Positions 24,715 through 33,832 are shown, counted from the first letter of the stretch. The stretch: DNA of 45,485 nt from Hyphococcus sp. (GCA_028285645.1 JANQOV010000027.1:1-45485); one strand, 5' to 3'. A program made the numbers and translations. Notes: a model not told the origin generated them from the letters alone.

Positions 24715-26214
24715 CTAACTGACCAGTGCGCGCGCAACGACCTGGCCTGTGCTGACGCCCATCTCAATGCCGCCATCCATCCAACCGCGCCACATGGTGG
24801 CGATATCTGCGGAAGCGAAATGCACGTCGCCCTCCGCGCGCTGCAACTCAGGAACAAGTTTGAACTGATGCGGACGAAGCGTAGACCATGTTCCCTTTGA
24901 GAAGGGATCATAGAGCCACTGATATCCGTAAGTAGATTCAACCTCCACGTCCGGCAGGAATTGTCGCAGCATGTTCTGCACGACATCGAGATTGTTCACA
25001 TCAAAGGCGCCGTCGAGCCCGTAAGACAATAGCGTCGTTCCTCCCGGCCCGGTGGTTTCCGTATAGCCGTATTGCATAGGGCCAAATCCGTCATCGGCTG
25101 TCAAAAAGACATTGCCGATGTCTTGTTTCGTCTTTGCGTGCAGCTTGTTGCCTGCGCCCACATGGCGTTCGCGGGAGGTTGTCAACTTCACTTCCGACAA
25201 GGCCGGCTCGAATTCAACGTCGACCCAGGTGTTAAGCGGTGACGTGACAATCACCTTTTTAGCGGTAACCGTTTGCCCGTCCTCAAGGGTAATTTGAACG
25301 CCAGTTCCGTTTTGCGCAATGCGGCTCACTGGCGAACTTAATCGCACTTCTGCATCGCTATCGTCGAGCATCGCGTTGATCAAAGAAATCGTGCCGTTCG
25401 ACAAACGATAGCGAGAAACCGCGTTATTGAAATCGATGGAGTTGCTGCCGAGGTTCGCCCACCAGCGCAGCATTTCAAGGAACCCGCCTTCCTTACAAGG
25501 GGCGTGGGACATGATTGACCAGATTGCATTCAAATTGAGCCGAACATCGTCCTCAAGGTCGAGCTGATCGATCCGGTCCTGGATGGTGAGGTCTTGGTAT
25601 TTCTTCCATTCGTCTGTGTGGAATGTGTCATAGGGTCGAGGAAAAACTTCCCGCGACATCGCGCAATAGTCGGTCATCGCCTTATCGACCTTTGGCCAGA
25701 AGGTTGCGATATCCGCTTCGACAGCTTTGCCGTCTTTAAGATAAATCCATCGATCCGGGTTGACCGCAGCAGGCGTGTCATCGATCGGGAGATTGTAGCG
25801 CGTGACTTCAGCCCAGATATGCGGCTGCAGCCAATAAAGATAATTGGCGCCGAGTTCGATATTGTGATCGCCAAATGGCGCGTAATAGGTCCTACCGCCT
25901 AAGCGATTCCGCGCTTCTAATAAGAGCGTTGTAAGGCCGGCTTTGCTAGTTTCCCGGGCGGCGCTGGCGCCCGCCATGCCGCCGCCGATAACAACAACGT
26001 CAAAATCGGAACCGCCGCCCGTTGCAGGGACTGCTGGGGCAGGTTCATTATCGGCATTTTCTGCAGAAGCATCCCCCTGATCGCCGCCGGAGCAGGCTGC
26101 AACGAGTCCTGCGGTTGAAAGCGCAGCGGCGGTGATGAACCCGCGCCGCGAGACGTCTTTCTCGTCGACATCTTCTTCGTGAGTTATTTCCGGCTCGCTC
26201 TTTTTCGTTGTCAT
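24715..26214 (-). CDS. Tat-exported flavin amine oxidase/dehydrogenase
   Basis: A 499-residue FAD enzyme of the monoamine-oxidase family. It begins with a Tat signal (VSRRGFITAAALSTAGLVAAC) whose lipobox-like end makes C41 a possible lipid anchor. The FAD motif GGGMAG (77-82), the LLEARNRLGGRTY motif (about 98-110) and the C-terminal ADIATMWRGWMDGGIEMG FAD segment are present. The substrate would be a primary, secondary or tertiary amine. ATG 26214 is chosen, with GGGAGG about 11 bases upstream; the frame is open to 26388 but the Tat signal fixes the start. It heads a minus-strand operon with the lipoprotein cytochrome c and NTF2-like genes, which suggests a dehydrogenase and not an H2O2-forming oxidase. 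Confidence 0.87.
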   Translation of the reverse strand: MTTKKSEPEITHEEDVDEKDVSRRGFITAAALSTAGLVAACSGGDQGDASAENADNEPAPAVPATGGGSDFDVVVIGGGMAGASAARETSKAGLTTLLLEARNRLGGRTYYAPFGDHNIELGANYLYWLQPHIWAEVTRYNLPIDDTPAAVNPDRWIYLKDGKAVEADIATFWPKVDKAMTDYCAMSREVFPRPYDTFHTDEWKKYQDLTIQDRIDQLDLEDDVRLNLNAIWSIMSHAPCKEGGFLEMLRWWANLGSNSIDFNNAVSRYRLSNGTISLINAMLDDSDAEVRLSSPVSRIAQNGTGVQITLEDGQTVTAKKVIVTSPLNTWVDVEFEPALSEVKLTTSRERHVGAGNKLHAKTKQDIGNVFLTADDGFGPMQYGYTETTGPGGTTLLSYGLDGAFDVNNLDVVQNMLRQFLPDVEVESTYGYQWLYDPFSKGTWSTLRPHQFKLVPELQRAEGDVHFASADIATMWRGWMDGGIEMGVSTGQVVARALVS

Positions 26215-26340
26215 AACCTTCAATTCCTCCCGGTTGTAAGAATGAATGCGTTCTCGCTGCGAAAACGCAAACCTTAGTGATGCGGCGTCAATGCGATGCG
26301 CGATTTGAAAAAACTCTTGGTTGCTCCACGGCGCCGCACA

Positions 26341-26358
26341 ATACCCCCTAAAGGGTAG
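26341..26358. promoter_or_regulatory. ATACCC-N6-GGGTAT palindrome 2 (amine oxidase promoter)
   Basis: ATACCCCCTAAAGGGTAG is an inverted repeat with one end mismatch, 126 bases upstream of the amine-oxidase start and exactly 85 bases from palindrome 3. The divergent intergenic region spans 26215-26538 and holds no other feature I can name. Confidence 0.55.
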
Positions 26359-26425
26359 GCTGTGATTCGCACCAAGCGTAGCAGCCAATGCAGTGACGCT
26401 TTGGCGCCATGCTGGTTCCGCGCCG

Positions 26426-26443
26426 ATACCCCTAAAATGGTAT
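26426..26443. promoter_or_regulatory. ATACCC-N6-GGGTAT palindrome 3 (TonB receptor promoter)
   Basis: ATACCCCTAAAATGGTAT is an inverted repeat with one inner mismatch, 95 bases upstream of the TonB-receptor ATG. The core CCCCTAAA is shared with palindrome 2. Each divergent gene thus has its own copy. Confidence 0.55.
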
Positions 26444-26538
26444 TGTTCGTAGCCCCAAACCCGAAAAAGCTGTTGAAATGGCTCATTTTGTCAACCGCTC
26501 CATGGCGGCGGCCGTTGACGCAAAGGGAGGGAAAATCA

Positions 26539-28821
26539 ATGGCGAAGGCGAAACTTATGATGCGGGCTGCGGTCGCGCCCATCGTGATCGGCCTCAGTTC
26601 TACAACGGCGATGGCGCAGGTCGATCAGATTTTTGTGACGGCGCAAAAACGCGAGCAATCCGCCCAGGATGTTGGCATCGCAATCTCGGCGTTTTCCGGT
26701 GATCAGGTCGACAAACTTGGTTGGGGGGATACGGAGGCGATCGCCGTACAGACGCCAGGATTGATTGCAACGTCGTTCTCCGGGGGGAGTTCGACCGGCC
26801 TGTTTTCGATCCGCGGCATTTCGCAAAACGACTTTGCCGATCACCAGGAAGCGCCGAGCGCCGTTTATGTCGATGGCGTGTACTTGGCGACCACCAGTCA
26901 AACAACTTCTGAATTGTTTGACGTCGAACGCATTGAGGTGTTGAAAGGGCCGCAAGGCACGCTCTTTGGACGTAACGCAACCGGCGGTCTGGTACACATC
27001 ATCAACAAAGCGCCGACGGATGAATTTGAGGGTTTCGCGAAAGTTACGGTGGCCGAATTCAATCAAATTCGCGCCGAGGGCGCCGTATCGGGGCCGATAT
27101 CAGACTCAATCCGGGGGCGGCTGTCGTTCCTGACGGATAATGCTGACGGTTACTTTGAGAACAGGAATGTCGGCGTACAGCCTGCGCGCGATAATGCGTT
27201 TGGCGGGTTTCCGCCTGCGTCAGAAGACGGGTCGGAAGACTTCCGCGGCCGCGACCACCAAAATGTTCGCGCGCAAATTGACATGGACGTCTCCGAGAAT
27301 GCTGTTCTTGGTTTCACGTTGAATTACGGCGTCGTTGACAATATCGGCAACGCTTATGACACCGTGCCGACGCCGGCCGGCGTTATTGACCTGACAACCA
27401 CTGATTTCTACGGCACGCCGGTGATCGCTGACGTTAACGCGGAAGCGCCGAATATTCGTGGCTTTGTGGACAAGGAATCAATCTCCTACACAGGCGACTT
27501 CAACTATAGCGGCGACGGCTGGAACCTTGTTGCGATCCTAAACTACACCCAGTCTGAAAAGACCTATCAGGAAGATGATGATGGCGGACCTTTCAATGTT
27601 GCAACGTTTGGCACGGATCAGGACGCAGACACGCTGACCGGCGAACTTCGCCTTAATGGTGAAACCGGCGCGCTCAACTGGACTGCAGGGTACTACTATC
27701 TCAATATCGATGGCGACTTCTTCGGCACCTTCCAGTTTCCTGCTGTAACCGGCGCCGGCGGTCCCGGCGTCTTTGACGGATTTGGTTACGGCATCGATCT
27801 CGACTACGCGCTTGAAACCAGCGCGCACGCCCTTTTTGGCCAGATCGAATATGACTTGAGTGACCAGCTCAAGCTCATCCTTGGCGGTCGCTGGACATCG
27901 GACAACAAAGATTACAGCATTCTCGCAAGCTGTGTTGACGACCCGGATCCGGCCGTCGCGCCCAATACGACTTGTGCTGATTTCATCCTTGGCGGCGGCT
28001 TCATTATCGATGAAGGGCTGACGGCGCTTGAGAAGAACGACGACTTCTTCACCTGGAAGGCGCAGCTTGAATATACGCCGGTTGATAACGTTCTTCTCTA
28101 TGCGGGCTATAACAGGGGCGTAAAAGCCGGAAGCTTTACGGCGCCGCTTGATGGATTCCTTACGGTTGCCGAACTCGATTTCGAGCCGGAAAAACTCGAC
28201 GCTTACGAAGTCGGCCTCAAAGCCGATCTCGCAGATAATCGCCTGCGCATTAACGCCAGCGGTTTCTATTACGACTACACCGATTACCAAGGCTTTATCT
28301 TTGTTGGCCTTGCGAGTGTCGTGCGCAACTTCGAAGCGGAGATCTATGGCGGCGAACTAGAGATTATCGCCGCGCCAGGCGATGGTTGGGAATTCCGCGG
28401 CGGTCTTTCATTGCTTGACGCAACGGTCTTCGACGTTGAAGTGGGTCCTGCAACCTTTGCGGATCAGAACATGGTGCTGGCGCCGGATGTAACGGCAAAC
28501 TGGTTGATCAGGAAGGAATTTCCGGTTCGCGGCGACGATTGGCTCGCCTTCCAGTTCGATGGCTACTACACTAGCGAGCAATCCTACAACACGATCAACG
28601 GACCGCTCGTGACGGGTGATGGGTACGCATTGATGAATGCAAGCATCAGCTATGGGTTTCAGCTAGGCGACACAGAAGCTGAAGCGCAGTTGTTTGTGAG
28701 AAACCTCGCAAACGAAGAAAACCAGACCTATTCGTTTGATCTGTCGGCGTTCTTTGGAAACACCATTCAGGTCTTCGGTCCGCCGCGCATCTTTGGCGGA
28801 TCGGTCTCGGTTAAATTCTAG
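26539..28821 (+). CDS. TonB-dependent outer-membrane receptor
   Basis: A 760-residue outer-membrane receptor. It has a Sec signal (about 1-26, ending STTAMAQ), a TonB box-like DQIFVTAQKREQ, and a plug domain (GLFSIRGISQNDF ... DVERIEVLKGPQGTLFGRNATGG) followed by a 22-strand type barrel ending in an aromatic-rich GGSVSVKF. ATG 26539 is chosen for GGGAGG 8 bases upstream; the open frame extends to 26362 without a ribosome site. The style is that of receptors for organic nutrients, not clearly siderophores. It is divergent from the amine-oxidase operon with a shared palindrome pair, so it probably imports the amine substrate. A strong terminator follows. Confidence 0.92.
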   Translation: MAKAKLMMRAAVAPIVIGLSSTTAMAQVDQIFVTAQKREQSAQDVGIAISAFSGDQVDKLGWGDTEAIAVQTPGLIATSFSGGSSTGLFSIRGISQNDFADHQEAPSAVYVDGVYLATTSQTTSELFDVERIEVLKGPQGTLFGRNATGGLVHIINKAPTDEFEGFAKVTVAEFNQIRAEGAVSGPISDSIRGRLSFLTDNADGYFENRNVGVQPARDNAFGGFPPASEDGSEDFRGRDHQNVRAQIDMDVSENAVLGFTLNYGVVDNIGNAYDTVPTPAGVIDLTTTDFYGTPVIADVNAEAPNIRGFVDKESISYTGDFNYSGDGWNLVAILNYTQSEKTYQEDDDGGPFNVATFGTDQDADTLTGELRLNGETGALNWTAGYYYLNIDGDFFGTFQFPAVTGAGGPGVFDGFGYGIDLDYALETSAHALFGQIEYDLSDQLKLILGGRWTSDNKDYSILASCVDDPDPAVAPNTTCADFILGGGFIIDEGLTALEKNDDFFTWKAQLEYTPVDNVLLYAGYNRGVKAGSFTAPLDGFLTVAELDFEPEKLDAYEVGLKADLADNRLRINASGFYYDYTDYQGFIFVGLASVVRNFEAEIYGGELEIIAAPGDGWEFRGGLSLLDATVFDVEVGPATFADQNMVLAPDVTANWLIRKEFPVRGDDWLAFQFDGYYTSEQSYNTINGPLVTGDGYALMNASISYGFQLGDTEAEAQLFVRNLANEENQTYSFDLSAFFGNTIQVFGPPRIFGGSVSVKF

Positions 28822-28844
28822 CGCGCCGAAAAGCACGCAATCTG

Positions 28845-28888
28845 AAACGTCGCAGGAACTTCCTCCCTTCTGCGGCGTTTCTTTTTTT
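28845..28888 (+). terminator. Rho-independent terminator after TonB receptor
   Basis: AAACGTCGCAG (28845-28855) pairs with CTGCGGCGTTT (28870-28880), an 11-bp stem with one G-U pair and a 14-base loop, followed by CTTTTTTT. It ends the receptor transcript 24 bases after its stop codon. Confidence 0.85.
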
Positions 28889-28944
28889 GAAGGCAAATGA
28901 ACGCCTGATGCTGGCGGAGCAGGAGATGGGAAAGTGAACTAACG

Positions 28945-29517
28945 ATGACCAATGCGCTGCTTGTGAATTGCCATCCACGGCAGAATTCCCTCACGCACGC
29001 GGTTGCTCAAACCTTTTGCGAGCACGCGAAAGGTGTGACGTTTGAAATTGCTGATCTATACGCGGAAGGGTTTGATCCCTGCATGGGCGTTGAAGACGAG
29101 CCTGATTGGGAGGATCCGAGAAAGGCATATTCTGTCGCCGTTCAGAAGGAAATGCAGCGCGTTGAGCGCAATAGCGCGACCGTCATGGTGTTTCCCGTCT
29201 GGTGGTGGTCGATGCCGGCAATGTTGAAGGGCTGGATCGACCGCGTCTTCAATCACGGCTGGGCCTATGGCGATCGGACATACCCGCAGAAGACCGTTTG
29301 GATGATCGCAGTCGCTGGTAATGATCAGCCAAGCTATGTGAAACGCGGATACGATATTGCGCTTGAGACGCAACTCAAGGTCGGTATTTTGGACTATTGC
29401 GGCGTTGCTTCACCGCGGCTTGAAGTCCTTTACGGCGCCATTGAAGGTGAAGAATATGTCTCAAATATCCTCAAGCGTGCTGCTGTGCTTGGCGAGGAGT
29501 TTCAATCTGTTCTTTGA
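28945..29517 (+). CDS. NAD(P)H:quinone oxidoreductase, flavodoxin fold
   Basis: A 190-residue soluble flavoprotein of the NQO1/MdaB/Kef-ancillary family that reduces quinones by two electrons. The N-terminal NALLVNCHPRQNSLTHAVA and the FMN/FAD motif VMVFPVWWWSMPAMLKGWIDRVF are diagnostic. The 3' end overlaps the 3' end of the histidine-kinase gene on the other strand by 47 bases. The gene lies after the receptor terminator, so it has its own promoter, not recognised here. A role in recycling quinone products is possible but not shown. Confidence 0.85.
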   Translation: MTNALLVNCHPRQNSLTHAVAQTFCEHAKGVTFEIADLYAEGFDPCMGVEDEPDWEDPRKAYSVAVQKEMQRVERNSATVMVFPVWWWSMPAMLKGWIDRVFNHGWAYGDRTYPQKTVWMIAVAGNDQPSYVKRGYDIALETQLKVGILDYCGVASPRLEVLYGAIEGEEYVSNILKRAAVLGEEFQSVL

Positions 29518-31009
29518 TTGCGTCGCTGGCTGGATTGTAAGCCGTACGGCGTCTGCTCGTCACGCGCCAGATCTCCGATAGAAGATCGCGCTCATCCAAC
29601 GGTTTTGACACATATCCGTCCGCGCCATATTCGAGATAGCGCTCGCGGTCTCCACTCATGGCGTCAGCAGTGACTGCAACTAGGGGAACAGCCTTCCAAA
29701 CTGCATCCGCGTCTCGAATGTTTTTAATCGTCTCGGGGCCGTCCATCACAGGCATTTGCATATCAAGCAACACGACATCGAAGGGGCGCTCTTCAAGCAT
29801 AGCGAGCGCCTCTACCCCATTTTCAGCTTCCGCAATTTCCGCACCCAGAGGCGTGACAAAAAGCGAGGCGATATGGCGGTTAATCGCAATGTCATCGGCA
29901 ATAAGAATGCGGAGGTTTGAAGCCGCAAGCTCTCGGCGCACCACCTCGCTGTCTTTGAGCTGGCGCTCCAATTGTGAGTCGCCTGACGCAGCTTCGCACG
30001 CCCGAAATGAAAACGAAAAGGTCGATCCATTTCCCGGCGTTGAAATCGCGCTTGCAGTACCGCCCATCAGTTCGGCGAGACGCCGTGTGATCGACAATCC
30101 GAGGCCGGTGCCGCCATATTGGCGCGCAATTGTTTCGTCAGCCTGAACAAATGGTTGGAAGAGTTTGCTAAGGGCTTCTTTGTCCAGGCCCGGCCCTGTA
30201 TCTTTGACGCTAATTTCAATGAGGTGCGCCGCATCATCCGTCGCCCTCTGTCGCACGCGAACTTCAACACCGCCCGTCTTGGTGAACTTAATTGCATTCG
30301 ATATCAGGTTGGAGGTGCATTGTTGAACTCGGACCTTGTCGAAGCTCAGCCAGCTAGGGACGTCGTCATCAATCGATAACGTCAAGTTGAGGAACTTTTC
30401 CGATGCCCGCGCGGACCAAAGCTGAACTTCCCGGCGCATCATGTCTTCAAGATCAACATCCGACGGAACGATATCAAACTTGCCCGCTTCAATCTTGGCG
30501 ATATCAAGCACGTCATTTAACAGTGTGGTCAGGGTGCCGCCTGAATCACGTATAGTATCCACAAATTCCCGTTGGCGGTCGTCAAGGTCCGTTGACTGAA
30601 GAATCTGCGCCATACCGAGAACACCGTTAAGGGGTGTTCGTATCTCATGGCTCATATTGGCGAGGAACGCTGATTTCGCCTTGCTCGCCGCTTCCGCCTG
30701 AGCTACGGCGACTTCAAGCTCGTGTTGTGATTTATCGAGCAAGTCAAAAGCCATTCTGACGATGATGATCATTGGCGTGGCCACAATAAAAGAAGTGAGC
30801 GCGCCAACCACCGCCATGCCGGGCAGGCTCATATCGAACATCGGCCCGTCTATTAGCGCGTGCAAAACGATGACGATGACTACGGCGAGAATACTGCTCA
30901 AACCGGTCGCGGCTGAGGCGTATGCAATAAAACTGGCTTTGGAGTCTGTCGCAACGGTAAGCGTTGCAAGACGCAAAAAAATCGACCGGACTAACGAAGA
31001 AAGATTCAT
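29471..31009 (-). CDS. Hybrid sensor histidine kinase
   Basis: A 512-residue membrane kinase. Two transmembrane helices lie at about 27-52 and 62-92 with almost no periplasmic loop between them, so sensing is likely within the membrane or cytosol. The dimerisation domain has FLANMSHEIRTPLNG (phospho-accepting H121). The ATPase domain has SNAIKFT (N box), DTGPGL (G1) and GGTGLGLSI (G2). A C-terminal receiver carries D416 in DVVLLDMQMPVMDG. No output regulator or separate response regulator is adjacent. It converges with the quinone reductase gene (47-base overlap). A degenerate relative of the ATACCC palindrome lies about 85 bases upstream. Confidence 0.9.
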   Translation of the reverse strand: MNLSSLVRSIFLRLATLTVATDSKASFIAYASAATGLSSILAVVIVIVLHALIDGPMFDMSLPGMAVVGALTSFIVATPMIIIVRMAFDLLDKSQHELEVAVAQAEAASKAKSAFLANMSHEIRTPLNGVLGMAQILQSTDLDDRQREFVDTIRDSGGTLTTLLNDVLDIAKIEAGKFDIVPSDVDLEDMMRREVQLWSARASEKFLNLTLSIDDDVPSWLSFDKVRVQQCTSNLISNAIKFTKTGGVEVRVRQRATDDAAHLIEISVKDTGPGLDKEALSKLFQPFVQADETIARQYGGTGLGLSITRRLAELMGGTASAISTPGNGSTFSFSFRACEAASGDSQLERQLKDSEVVRRELAASNLRILIADDIAINRHIASLFVTPLGAEIAEAENGVEALAMLEERPFDVVLLDMQMPVMDGPETIKNIRDADAVWKAVPLVAVTADAMSGDRERYLEYGADGYVSKPLDERDLLSEIWRVTSRRRTAYNPASDAIKEQIETPRQAQQHA

Positions 31010-31092
31010 AGTCTTGATGCGAACAAACCCCCAACCAAGATAATCAATATTGATTAATCGATACTCAACCCCACGGATAAAGAAAAAATTTA

Positions 31093-31111
31093 CTATCCGC
31101 CCAATGGGTAA
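31093..31111. promoter_or_regulatory. Degenerate ATACCC-type palindrome upstream of histidine kinase
   Basis: CTATCC (31093-31098), 7 bases, then GGGTAA (31106-31111). It is a weak relative of the palindromes at 20885, 26341, 26426 and 33786, with a spacer of 7 where they have 6. It lies 84 bases upstream of the kinase start. Its status as a binding site is doubtful. Confidence 0.25.
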
Positions 31112-31228
31112 AACTTTCGCATGATTCGCTATATCGTCCGAAAGCAGACAAAATGCGGGAAAAACCCCGTAAGCCGGTAGTTTGAATGCGTTTTGAGCGC
31201 GCTACCGCGCCACGCGAGGAATTTGCGG

Positions 31229-33679
31229 TTACGCTTTAACCCGTTCGCTTTTAGGGTCATACATCGGCTTGAGAGACGCTTTTGCAGCGTATTTATCGGC
31301 GCCGATGCGAATTTCAATTTGCCGACCGGCAATCCAGTCCGCCGTGACGCCGTCTTTGTTCGTCAAGTATCCCATCGCAACAGCGCCGCCCAGCGTGTGG
31401 CCGTACATGGCTGATGTCGTAATGCCGTTGATCTCGCCGTCCACCAGGATCGGTTCGTCATGATAGAGCAGCGGCTCGGGATCCTCTAACAGGAACTGCA
31501 CGAGGCGTTTGGTCAAAGGTTTTTGTTGCTTTTGTTCAAGCAGGGCGGCCTTGCCCAAAAACCCGCCTGGTTTTTCGAAATCAGAGGCAAACCCCAATCC
31601 TGCTTCAAGGGGCGTGTCATCGGCGCCAATGTCGTGCGCCCATTCTCTATACGCCTTTTCGATACGCAGTGAATTCAGCGTGTGATAACCGCAATGGCGC
31701 AGATTGAGGTTTTTTCCCTTTTCGACAAGCGCGTCATAGACTGGGAAGAGGAACTCTGTGGGGACATAGAGTTCCCATCCAAGTTCTCCCATATAGGTTA
31801 TGCGCAAGGCTTTGACCGTTTGATAGCCGATGTTGATGTCGCGCATGGTCCCGAAAGGAAACGCTTCGTTTGAAAGATCGGCGTCTGAGAGCGCATTTAT
31901 CAGCGCGCGCGAATTGGGCCCCTGAATATTGAGCATGCCATAGGCGCCGGTGATGTCTGCAATTGTGCAATTGGCGTTGGCCGGAATGTTGTCCTTGATC
32001 CAATGGAATACATGCATGTGCGTGAAGGGGGCGGTGACCACCAAGAACGCGTCTTCAGCCATGCGTGTTACGGTCAAGTCCGCTTCAATACCGCCGCGGA
32101 CGTTGAGGAATTGCGTATAAACGGCTTTGCCAATAGGAACACCCACATTGTTTGTGCAGATCCAGTTCAGCGAACCTTCAGCATCGCGGCCTTGCACAAG
32201 GAACTTCGAAAACGAACTTTGTTCGAATATGCCGACATTTTCGCGAACGGCCCGGTGTTCTTCTGCGTTATAATCAAACCAGTTCTGTCGCTTGAAACTA
32301 TATTCGTATTTCGGTTCGACGCCTTTCGGCGCATACCAGTTCGGTCGCTCCCAGCCCGCCGATTCCCCAAAACAGGCGCCCGCCGCTGCGACGCGATCAT
32401 GCAGGACAAGCTTTTTGACGTTCCTTGCGCTTTCATACTGCCTGAACGGCCAGTGATATTGATAGCCAAGGCCGAGGGATTCCGTGACGCGATCTTTCAG
32501 GAATTTCGGGTTGCGCTGAAAGGCGTGGGTGCGCCTTAAATCAGCGTCGAACACATCCATGGGAGGGTGGCCGTTCATGATCCAGTTGGCCATGATCATG
32601 CCGGCGCCGCCGCTCGACAGGATGCCAAGGGAATTAAATCCAGCAGCGACGAAGTAGTTTTTGATGTTCGGCGCTTCGCCCATGAGATAGTTGTGGTCCG
32701 GCGTGAAGCTTTCCGGGCCGCAGAACAGAAGCTTGATGCCAGCGTTCTCCATCGCGGGAATACGCTTCATGGCTTTTTCGATATAAGGCAGCATCCGGTC
32801 CCAATCGGGCGGAAGCTCATCAAACGAAAAGTCAGACGGAATGCCTTCTTCTCCCCATGCCGCAGCGATCGGCTCAAAAAGCCCAAGCATGAGTTTGCCA
32901 GTCTCTTCGCGGTAATAGGCGGCGTTACCCGGGTCCCGCAAAATGGGAAGCTCCGGACGCATGCCGTCCATGTTCTCCGTGATTAGATAATAATGCTCGG
33001 CAGCATGAAGCGGGACGACGACGCCGGACTTTTCTGCAAATTCACGGGCCCACATGCCGGTGCAATTCACGACAATGTCGGCGGTAATCCGCCCTTGGTC
33101 GGTATCGACGCCGGCAACTTTTCCATCTTCTACGATGACGTCTGTTACGCCGATATCTTCAAAGATTTGGACGTCGCCCGAGCGCGCGCCTTTGGCTAAC
33201 GCCATAGTCGTATCGGTGGGATTTGTCCTTGCGTCGTCGGGAAAATAAAAGCCTGCGATCGTGTCGGATGTGTCAGCGAGAGGCCAATGTTCGTTTATCT
33301 CTTCCGGCGCTATTTCCCGGTTTGTAACGCCAAAACAATCTGCCATAGCGCAGCCGCGGCGCATCTCTTCCAGCCGCACTTCGTCTGATGCGATCTGAAT
33401 GGAGCCGGTATTCAAGACGCCCGTGGCCTGGCCGGTTTCTTCTTCAAGGGTCTTGAACAAATCAAGCGTATACTTGGCGAGTTTCGTTGCGTTTTCCGAA
33501 TGGCGAAGCGTGGTTAATAAGCCTGCTGCGTGCCATGTGGTGCCGCAGGTGAGTTTCTTTCGCTCCAGCAGGACAACATCGGAAACGCCGTATTTCGCCA
33601 GATGATAGGCAATGCTGCAGCCAATGATGCCGCCGCCCACGATAACAACACGAGCTGATCCTGGAAGCGACTTGCTCAT
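31229..33679 (-). CDS. Dimethylglycine dehydrogenase-like FAD/THF demethylase
   Basis: An 816-residue fusion of an N-terminal DAO-type FAD domain (GGGIIG, 15-20) and a C-terminal GcvT-like tetrahydrofolate domain (about 440-810, including GMLNIQGPNSRALI and TYMGELGWELYVP). H50 in CGTTWHAAGL is the position at which dimethylglycine/sarcosine dehydrogenases and N-methyl-aminobutyrate oxidase link FAD covalently. The enzyme would remove an N-methyl group from a secondary or tertiary amino acid and hand it to THF as methylene-THF. It lacks a signal peptide, so it is cytosolic. AAGGGG stands 5 bases before the ATG. It is divergent from purU, with two palindromes between them. Confidence 0.87.
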   Translation of the reverse strand: MSKSLPGSARVVIVGGGIIGCSIAYHLAKYGVSDVVLLERKKLTCGTTWHAAGLLTTLRHSENATKLAKYTLDLFKTLEEETGQATGVLNTGSIQIASDEVRLEEMRRGCAMADCFGVTNREIAPEEINEHWPLADTSDTIAGFYFPDDARTNPTDTTMALAKGARSGDVQIFEDIGVTDVIVEDGKVAGVDTDQGRITADIVVNCTGMWAREFAEKSGVVVPLHAAEHYYLITENMDGMRPELPILRDPGNAAYYREETGKLMLGLFEPIAAAWGEEGIPSDFSFDELPPDWDRMLPYIEKAMKRIPAMENAGIKLLFCGPESFTPDHNYLMGEAPNIKNYFVAAGFNSLGILSSGGAGMIMANWIMNGHPPMDVFDADLRRTHAFQRNPKFLKDRVTESLGLGYQYHWPFRQYESARNVKKLVLHDRVAAAGACFGESAGWERPNWYAPKGVEPKYEYSFKRQNWFDYNAEEHRAVRENVGIFEQSSFSKFLVQGRDAEGSLNWICTNNVGVPIGKAVYTQFLNVRGGIEADLTVTRMAEDAFLVVTAPFTHMHVFHWIKDNIPANANCTIADITGAYGMLNIQGPNSRALINALSDADLSNEAFPFGTMRDINIGYQTVKALRITYMGELGWELYVPTEFLFPVYDALVEKGKNLNLRHCGYHTLNSLRIEKAYREWAHDIGADDTPLEAGLGFASDFEKPGGFLGKAALLEQKQQKPLTKRLVQFLLEDPEPLLYHDEPILVDGEINGITTSAMYGHTLGGAVAMGYLTNKDGVTADWIAGRQIEIRIGADKYAAKASLKPMYDPKSERVKA

Positions 33680-33785
33680 CTTACCCCTTGAACGTCAAAG
33701 CGCATTTTCGCAGTCGGCAGGGAACATTCGCCAGGCAAATGCTGCAGACGATTAAAACGTTCGGTCAATTCATGAAGAACCAGCA

Positions 33786-33803
33786 ATACCCTGTTGGGGG
33801 TAG
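33786..33803. promoter_or_regulatory. ATACCC-N6-GGGTAT palindrome 4 (DMGDH/purU promoter)
   Basis: ATACCCTGTTGGGGGTAG is an inverted repeat with one end mismatch in the 268-base gap between the divergent DMGDH-like (start 33679) and purU (start 33948) genes. It is 106 bases from the former and 144 from the latter. Confidence 0.55.
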
Positions 33804-33814
33804 GGCAGGAGGTC

Positions 33815-33832
33815 CTATCCTATTGGTGGTAG
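33815..33832. promoter_or_regulatory. Weaker palindrome 5 in DMGDH/purU promoter
   Basis: CTATCCTATTGGTGGTAG keeps the inverted CTA...TAG ends and a TTGG core shared with palindrome 4, 29 bases away. Two inner pairs mismatch, so it may be a lower-affinity second site. Confidence 0.4.

Noticed and set aside
27538-28290. 250-codon frame antisense to the TonB receptor
   Set aside because: The receptor frame is unambiguous; the antisense product is low-complexity and Val/Ile-rich without motifs.
31152-31168. CGGG/CCCG hairpin as a terminator after the DMGDH-like gene
   Set aside because: Only a four-base-pair stem and a broken T-run on the relevant strand; too weak to call.
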